Below are positions 6,839 through 10,355 of a DNA stretch of 10,355 bases, in pieces; within the stretch, counting starts at the first letter, position 1, and every line of letters starts with the position of its first letter. The DNA lies in assembly GCA_025980625.1 (NCBI GenBank), contig JAICXG010000092.1, positions 1-10,355 on the forward strand, given 5' to 3'. The DNA is from Chthoniobacterales bacterium (GTDB lineage Bacteria > Verrucomicrobiota > Verrucomicrobiia > Chthoniobacterales > UBA10450). A model generated the notes under the pieces. The model worked only from the letters and a program-made list of their open reading frames with translations. It ran no database searches and had not been told where the DNA came from. The position numbers and the translations under genes were made by a program.

Positions 6839-7987
6839 ATGAGGATAACACCCAAGACCTACTCGTTAGTTGTTCATCACCGACGCTGGATAGCTTACGT
6901 TGTGACCATCTCAGGCATTTTCGCAACTCTAACTACATACGCGGGACAAAACAGCGACGCGGCTGGCCGCACTCCGTGGACGCTTACAAGTAATCTGGTG
7001 CATCCACGCCACTCTTTCCAGGCGACGACACTCCTCGATGGCCGTGTCCTCGTAGAGGGCGGTGTTGGCATGAATGCGATGAAGACGAGCGAGCTTTTTG
7101 ATCCGGTCAGCAAGGCTTGGACACTGAGTGGCAGACTTGGGCAAGGGCGTTGGCAGCACACTGCCACCTTGCTCGCTGACGGTCGCGTTTTAGTGGCCGG
7201 TGGCTTGGGCGGCGCCAGTTCCAGTGCGCTCGCTTCGGCGGAAGTCTACGACCCGAGCAACGCAACATGGACGGCAACGGGCAACTTGGTCACCGCGCGC
7301 GCCAACCATTCTGCCATCCTCCTCGGGGACGGTAGAGTGTTGGTCGTGGGTGGGGTCAGCACGAATGGCGTGCTCCTCGAAACCGCGGAAATCTACGACC
7401 CGGCGAGCGGAACATGGGTTTTAACAGGCAATGTCGGCCAAGAAGTGGAGCTTTCTACTCTCACTTCGCTACAGGATGGACGAGTCCTTCTCGCTGGAGG
7501 CGTTGGTCATGCGGAGCTCGCAACCGCATTCCTTTACAATCCTGCTACCGGCACATGGGCGCCCACCGGGAGTTTGCACGACGCCCGTTACAACGCCACC
7601 GCGACCCTGCTCACGAATGGCCAGGTGTTAGTTGCGGGCGGACAAGCGATCCTCGGAGCGCTGAAGAGCGCAGAGCTTTACGATCCGACTACCGGGGCTT
7701 GGACGGTGACCGGTAATCTCAACAATGCGCGCTATAACCACACGGCTACTCGTTTGTTAGATGGCTCCGTCGTAGTCACCGGAGGCTTTGGTCTTAATGA
7801 TCTCCAGAGTACCGAGGTTTATACACTTGCGACCGGACAATGGCAGATGAATGGCGCCTTAAATATGCCAGTCCAGCGCCATGCGGCGGCACTTCTGCAA
7901 GATGGTGAAATCGTCGTAGCTGGGGGTGAGTTTGCAAAGGGACCTCGGTTCCGTGTTGTTGCAGTTTCCCAGGTCGGTCCGCCTTAG
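6839..7987 (+). CDS. Secreted kelch-repeat beta-propeller protein
   Basis: The protein is 382 residues from ATG 6839. The N-terminus has basic residues (His13-Arg16), a hydrophobic segment (about 17-34) and a likely cleavage site near Ala35-Gly36, so export is expected. The remainder is seven tandem repeats of 44-50 residues (starting near 48, 97, 147, 196, 243, 291 and 339). Each has the kelch pattern 'R..H.ATLL.DGRVLVAGG', then 'a.aE.YDP.tgtW..tG.L'. The first six are complete and the seventh lacks the final YDP...W strand, as expected if the propeller closes with a strand from the other end. Codon choice differs from repeat to repeat, so the duplications are old. Kelch propellers bind proteins or, in the galactose-oxidase branch, carry a copper site; no oxidase residues are evident here. 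The partner or ligand is unknown. It is divergent from the BNR gene and convergent with the tRNA. Confidence 0.85.
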   Translation: MRITPKTYSLVVHHRRWIAYVVTISGIFATLTTYAGQNSDAAGRTPWTLTSNLVHPRHSFQATTLLDGRVLVEGGVGMNAMKTSELFDPVSKAWTLSGRLGQGRWQHTATLLADGRVLVAGGLGGASSSALASAEVYDPSNATWTATGNLVTARANHSAILLGDGRVLVVGGVSTNGVLLETAEIYDPASGTWVLTGNVGQEVELSTLTSLQDGRVLLAGGVGHAELATAFLYNPATGTWAPTGSLHDARYNATATLLTNGQVLVAGGQAILGALKSAELYDPTTGAWTVTGNLNNARYNHTATRLLDGSVVVTGGFGLNDLQSTEVYTLATGQWQMNGALNMPVQRHAAALLQDGEIVVAGGEFAKGPRFRVVAVSQVGPP

Positions 7988-8042
7988 TGTCGCGGCGGTT
8001 CGGAAAATTAGGCCGCGCAGTCACAGGAATAGCCATCAGGTG

Positions 8043-8114
8043 TGTCCCCGGCGGGAATCGAACCCACATTTAAGGTTTAGGAAACCCTCGTTCTATCCGT
8101 TGAACTACGGGGAC
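8043..8114 (-). tRNA. tRNA-Arg (anticodon CCU)
   Basis: Read on the minus strand, 72 nt fold into a full cloverleaf. The 7-bp acceptor stem (GTCCCCG/CGGGGAC) is perfect, the D stem is GTTC/GAAC, and the anticodon stem AGGGT/ACCTT has one G-T pair. The loop TTCCTAA has anticodon CCT at positions 34-36, reading AGG. The variable loop is 4 nt, the T stem is GTGGG/CCCGC with loop TTCGATT, and the discriminator is A. The CCA end is not encoded (the next bases are CAC), so it must be added enzymatically. No integrase gene or duplicated 3' end is seen nearby, so there is no sign that it is a used attachment site. Confidence 0.96.
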
Positions 8115-8226
8115 AGACTGGGGCGAATGTCGGTTTGGGCGCTGCGTTTGTCCAGAGGTGGCGAGCCACGATCGCTCGTTGTGGCTGCGACCGAGCATCC
8201 TGCCCTTGCAGACGACGCCCGCGCGG

Positions 8227-8247
8227 ACCGGGCCGCGGCCCGGTTTT
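8227..8247 (+). terminator. GC palindrome followed by T-run, orphan terminator-like
   Basis: ACCGGGCCGCGGCCCGGT (8227-8244) is a perfect palindrome that folds as a 6-bp stem (ACCGGG/CCCGGT) with a CCGCGG loop. The plus strand continues with three more T, giving TTTT from 8244. The form suits an intrinsic terminator on the plus strand, but the nearest plus-strand gene ends 240 bp earlier, beyond the oppositely oriented tRNA. Confidence 0.3.
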
Positions 8248-8420
8248 CCCCAGAGTGACATCATCCACGCTCTCATAGAGCGACAGCGGGCGCGGGACCG
8301 GGCGCAGAACTTCGCCGGCGGAAGGACTGCTATAAGGCTGCGGTTAATGATCGAATGGTGGAACTGATGGTAATTTGCATGTGATATACTCGTTAGGCGC
8401 GGCCGTCCGTCAGCTTGCCG

Positions 8421-8438
8421 GGGCGAGATTCTTCGCCC
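8421..8438 (-). terminator. Hairpin after the molybdoenzyme gene, possible terminator
   Basis: GGGCGA (8421-8426) pairs with TCGCCC (8433-8438), extended by a G-T pair around an ATTC loop. It lies 26 bp beyond the stop codon of the minus-strand gene. No T-run follows on the minus strand, so termination is plausible but unproven. Confidence 0.35.
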
Positions 8439-8464
8439 AAACAATGAGATTAGCGATGTCATGC

Positions 8465-10036
8465 TTATGCCATCACGTGGACCGCGATCTTATGAAAGCC
8501 TGTTGCGCCGGAGAACGGGCTGCGTTGCGGTTCCCACTCCTGCACTTTGCTCTCGCCGTTAGTGGCTCTCACAACCAGAACGTAATCGCCCGGCATCTTC
8601 GGCTGCCATTGCATTTTCCAAAGCGACCATGCGAGTTGTCCGCCGCGGTAATAAATCTCGGCATCGCTCCAGGTCTTACCATCATTCAGACTTAGTTCTA
8701 CGCGCGAGATCCCGCGGTCGCCGCCGTAGGCCATGCCTCTGAGTTCGAGAGGAGCGGCCAGCTTCGCGAGCGAAAACCAGGATTCGTATTCTGGCACGTC
8801 GATCCTCGATCTTATCGGCGTAATGAAATCCGGGCCCCAGCCCTGCGTCTCGTAAAAGCCTTTGGCATCGGCGCTCGCGAGCTCGATCCGGGTGAGCCAT
8901 TTCACATGTTTCTCGCCGAAGTATCCCGGCACAATCACACGCAACGGATAACCGTGCCGATGCGGTAGCGGCGCACCATTCATTTGGTAGGCAAGCATGG
9001 TCGCCGGGTGCGTCGCTTTCTCGATCGGAATGGTGTCAGTGTAATTGTCGACTCCGTGAAATCGTACCCGCGCGGCTCCGGATAGCGGCGCGGCGGAACC
9101 AATCAAATCGCGCAATCGAAAACCTTTCCAGCGCGCATTACTAATCAGGCCGGCATCGATCCCGTTGCTGATGCACATGAGCGTGGTTTCCTGTTCGTGC
9201 GGTTCGAACCGGTGCAGATCTTGAAACCGCAAAGTTGCCGGCTTTTGCACCAGCCCTGTAATCTCCAGCTGCCATAGGTCGAGGTTCACTCGCGGATCGA
9301 CGACGTTTTTGGTCACACAATAAAACAGCTCGTTAGGCGTGATCGCCTGGACAATGTGCCCTTTGTATTGCGTGCCGTCGTAACTAAAGGTCGCGACGCG
9401 CCAGAGCTTTCGCGCCAAGGCAACGCCGCCGCCCGCGAGCGCCGCTCCGATTGCGCCTAACACAAATGCGCGCCGCCCGATCGAGGGTGTGAACTCGACG
9501 CGATCGTCGCGCTCGTTCCTTGGGCGAGCGAAAAATTGAAACCCGGCTACCAATGCTCGTTCGAAAACGAAGACACAAAGCGCAAAACCAAGAAGTGTGA
9601 CCGGCGCCGCGAGATGAATTGGCAGACCGCGATAGCTGGTTGCCAGGACCGGCCACAGCGCAATCGCGAATACAATGGTCGGCAGAACCACAAAAATCGA
9701 CAGCGTCCAGAGCGTGACTCGCCGGGCGGGATTGCCTCGCATGACGAGGCCGAAGATTGCGCCAGCGATCGCGCCCACCAGGAGTTGGCCTGCGATGGTC
9801 GATCCTACCCCAAGCTGCTTGAGATGATTGTAGCCGCCCAGTTTTCCCATGAGCGACAAAAACGGTCCCGGTGGGATGAAGACCGAAAGCCGATCGCCGA
9901 TGATGACGAGCGGCGTGGCAACCCCGAAGCAGGCGAGCAACAACATCATCACCGTCATGGCAATTGCGGCGACGAGCCCGGCGAGCAAGCCGACTGCGAT
10001 TGCTTGACCGCGCGAAAGTTCGCCAGAAAAAGGCAT
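8465..10036 (-). CDS. Sulfite-oxidase-family molybdopterin oxidoreductase fused to an N-terminal membrane domain
   Basis: A 523-residue protein. Residues 1-160 hold about four hydrophobic helices (roughly 11-36, 80-99, 107-128, 141-160). After a charged loop (171-180) comes 'SIGRRAFVLG' with Arg188-Arg189 and a fifth, Ala/Gly-rich helix (190-208): a twin-arginine-like signal inside the chain. Residues ~225-400 form the molybdopterin domain of the SUOX/YedY (COG2041) family. 'TTLMCISN' (284-291) places Cys288 as the likely molybdenum ligand, followed by 'ISNARWKGFRLRDLI' (298-312) and 'HGYPLRVIVPGYFGEKHVKWL' (about 358-378). The C-terminal ~110 residues match the Mo-co dimerisation (Ig-like) domain ('RGISRVELSLNDGKTW'). 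The catalytic part should be folded with cofactor and sit outside the membrane. The substrate is unknown: sulfite oxidase, MsrP-like methionine sulfoxide reductase or other. ATG 10036 has only a weak purine-rich region upstream. No cofactor or cytochrome partner is adjacent. Confidence 0.88.
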   Translation of the reverse strand: MPFSGELSRGQAIAVGLLAGLVAAIAMTVMMLLLACFGVATPLVIIGDRLSVFIPPGPFLSLMGKLGGYNHLKQLGVGSTIAGQLLVGAIAGAIFGLVMRGNPARRVTLWTLSIFVVLPTIVFAIALWPVLATSYRGLPIHLAAPVTLLGFALCVFVFERALVAGFQFFARPRNERDDRVEFTPSIGRRAFVLGAIGAALAGGGVALARKLWRVATFSYDGTQYKGHIVQAITPNELFYCVTKNVVDPRVNLDLWQLEITGLVQKPATLRFQDLHRFEPHEQETTLMCISNGIDAGLISNARWKGFRLRDLIGSAAPLSGAARVRFHGVDNYTDTIPIEKATHPATMLAYQMNGAPLPHRHGYPLRVIVPGYFGEKHVKWLTRIELASADAKGFYETQGWGPDFITPIRSRIDVPEYESWFSLAKLAAPLELRGMAYGGDRGISRVELSLNDGKTWSDAEIYYRGGQLAWSLWKMQWQPKMPGDYVLVVRATNGESKVQEWEPQRSPFSGATGFHKIAVHVMA

Positions 10037-10223
10037 GCGAGATTCTTTCGCTACAAATTAACACGAGTCGAACGGAGTTCATTAATGAGGTCACCGATGA
10101 CAGTCTGATGGAGTTTTCTCGTGCAATCTCCCGCCAAGCACGTCTAAGCTTCAGCCTTTGAATCCGCTTTGACCAAGACCACAATGCGCCGACCATGACA
10201 TGTCAGCCGCATTTCCCTAACGA
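10037..10223. promoter_or_regulatory. Divergent intergenic region before the molybdoenzyme and release-factor-like genes
   Basis: These 187 bp should carry promoters for both divergent genes. TTGACC at 10169-10174 is a fair -35 for the plus strand, but no good -10 lies 16-18 bp downstream. On the minus strand an AT-rich CATTAATGAA (10079-10088) and GTTAATTTG (10055-10063) lie upstream of the molybdoenzyme, without a clear hexamer pair. A small palindrome GACATGTC sits at 10197-10204. Confidence 0.3.
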
Positions 10224-10355
10224 ATGAAGGTGAAAGAACGGATGCAACGGCTCGGGATCGAGCCGGCGGACCTGGAGGAGAGTTTCACGCGTTCCTCCGG
10301 GCCGGGTGGTCAGCACGTTAATAAGGTGTCGACCGCGGTAACTCTGCGGCATCGC
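10224..10355 (+). CDS. Peptide chain release factor-like protein (GGQ domain), 5' part
   Basis: Forty-four residues are visible before the window ends. ATG 10224 follows an in-frame TAA (10218-10220); ATG 10242 (Met7) is an alternative start. Residues 20-38 read 'SFTRSSGPGGQHVNKVSTA', with the GGQ motif at 28-30 and the usual 'GPGGQ.vNK..t.v.L.H' context of class I release factor catalytic domains. GGQ catalyses peptidyl-tRNA hydrolysis on the ribosome. Because the motif comes so close to the N-terminus, the codon-recognition domains of RF1/RF2 are absent. This is the stand-alone type, like ArfB (YaeJ) or the short release-factor-like proteins, which act in ribosome rescue. Which subtype it is depends on the C-terminal tail, which is outside the window. 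Confidence 0.85.
   Translation, partial: MKVKERMQRLGIEPADLEESFTRSSGPGGQHVNKVSTAVTLRHR

Larger units (their letters stand above)
8115..8464. other. 350-bp stretch without a convincing gene
   Basis: Short open frames cross this stretch on both strands, but none has a ribosome site, a known motif or support from context. The longest on the plus strand, GTG 8158 to 8367 (69 residues), is rich in Arg and cannot be excluded as a small gene. The region should contain the tRNA promoter near 8115-8160 on the minus strand. It also holds a perfect 18-bp GC palindrome (8227-8244) followed by TTTT, a TATACT -10-like hexamer (8385-8390, plus strand) without a good -35, and a hairpin at 8421-8438. Confidence 0.4.

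Noticed and set aside
8043..8114. tRNA-Arg as an integration site for a mobile element
   Set aside because: There is no integrase and no repeated tRNA 3' end in the flanking sequence, and ordinary genes lie on both sides.
7926..8258. Plus-strand open frame containing 'PRRESNPHLRFRKPS'
   Set aside because: This is the antisense translation of the tRNA-Arg gene, a well-known source of false protein annotations. The frame also overlaps the end of the kelch gene.
8070..8462. Minus-strand open frame of 130 residues across the tRNA upstream region
   Set aside because: It runs into the tRNA gene itself, has no ribosome site and no family resemblance.
8375..8695. Plus-strand open frame of 106 residues behind a TATACT-like hexamer
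   Set aside because: It mostly overlaps the 3' end of the molybdoenzyme on the other strand, and no good -35 or ribosome site is present.
9384..10196. Minus-strand open frame of 270 residues overlapping the molybdoenzyme in another frame
   Set aside because: Arg/Ser-rich with no domain. The overlapping frame contains conserved helices and the SUOX domain.
1..10355. CRISPR array, toxin-antitoxin, defence or phage gene cassette
   Set aside because: I looked for regularly spaced direct repeats, small overlapping gene pairs and nuclease, helicase or reverse transcriptase motifs on both strands and found none.

Overview
The window looks like chromosomal DNA from a GC-rich environmental bacterium. 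Secreted beta-propeller proteins, long signal-peptide proteins, dispersed palindromic repeats and an isolated tRNA-Arg(CCU) without encoded CCA would fit a soil Verrucomicrobium (Chthoniobacterales/Spartobacteria type) or an Acidobacterium. This placement is an impression from gene style. The window has no rRNA or reliable taxonomic marker.

Layout: (1) 1-275, the 3' end of a lactonase-family beta-propeller gene. (2) 378-767, a small exported protein, followed by a perfect 12-bp hairpin. (3) 966-2465, an MFS/POT-like transporter with a folded leader. (4) 2541-3191, a membrane-anchored methionine-R-sulfoxide reductase (MsrB). (5) 3192-3459, an intergenic stretch between convergent genes that holds two different palindromic repeats back to back. 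(6) On the minus strand, 4065-6605 (a large secreted BNR/Asp-box protein), followed 35 bp later by 3460-4029 (a small exported protein of unknown function), probably one operon. (7) 6606-6838, a divergent regulatory region. (8) 6839-7987, a secreted kelch-repeat propeller. (9) 8043-8114, tRNA-Arg(CCU) on the minus strand. (10) 8115-8464, 350 bp without a convincing gene. (11) 8465-10036 on the minus strand, a sulfite-oxidase-family molybdopterin enzyme fused to an N-terminal multi-helix membrane domain, with a twin-arginine motif inside the chain. (12) 10224-10355, the start of a GGQ-motif release-factor-like protein, cut by the window end.

Most of the proteins are predicted to act outside the cytoplasm: three beta-propeller proteins, two small exported proteins, an anchored MsrB and an anchored molybdoenzyme. 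MsrB and the molybdoenzyme belong to families linked to repair of oxidised methionine (MsrB; MsrP/YedY), but they lie about 5 kb apart on opposite strands, so a shared role is only a hypothesis. I see no integrase, transposase, CRISPR array, toxin-antitoxin pair or recognisable defence system, and no clear new multi-gene system. The points most worth following are the internal Tat motif in the molybdoenzyme, the one-cysteine zinc-less MsrB and the paired palindromic repeats.
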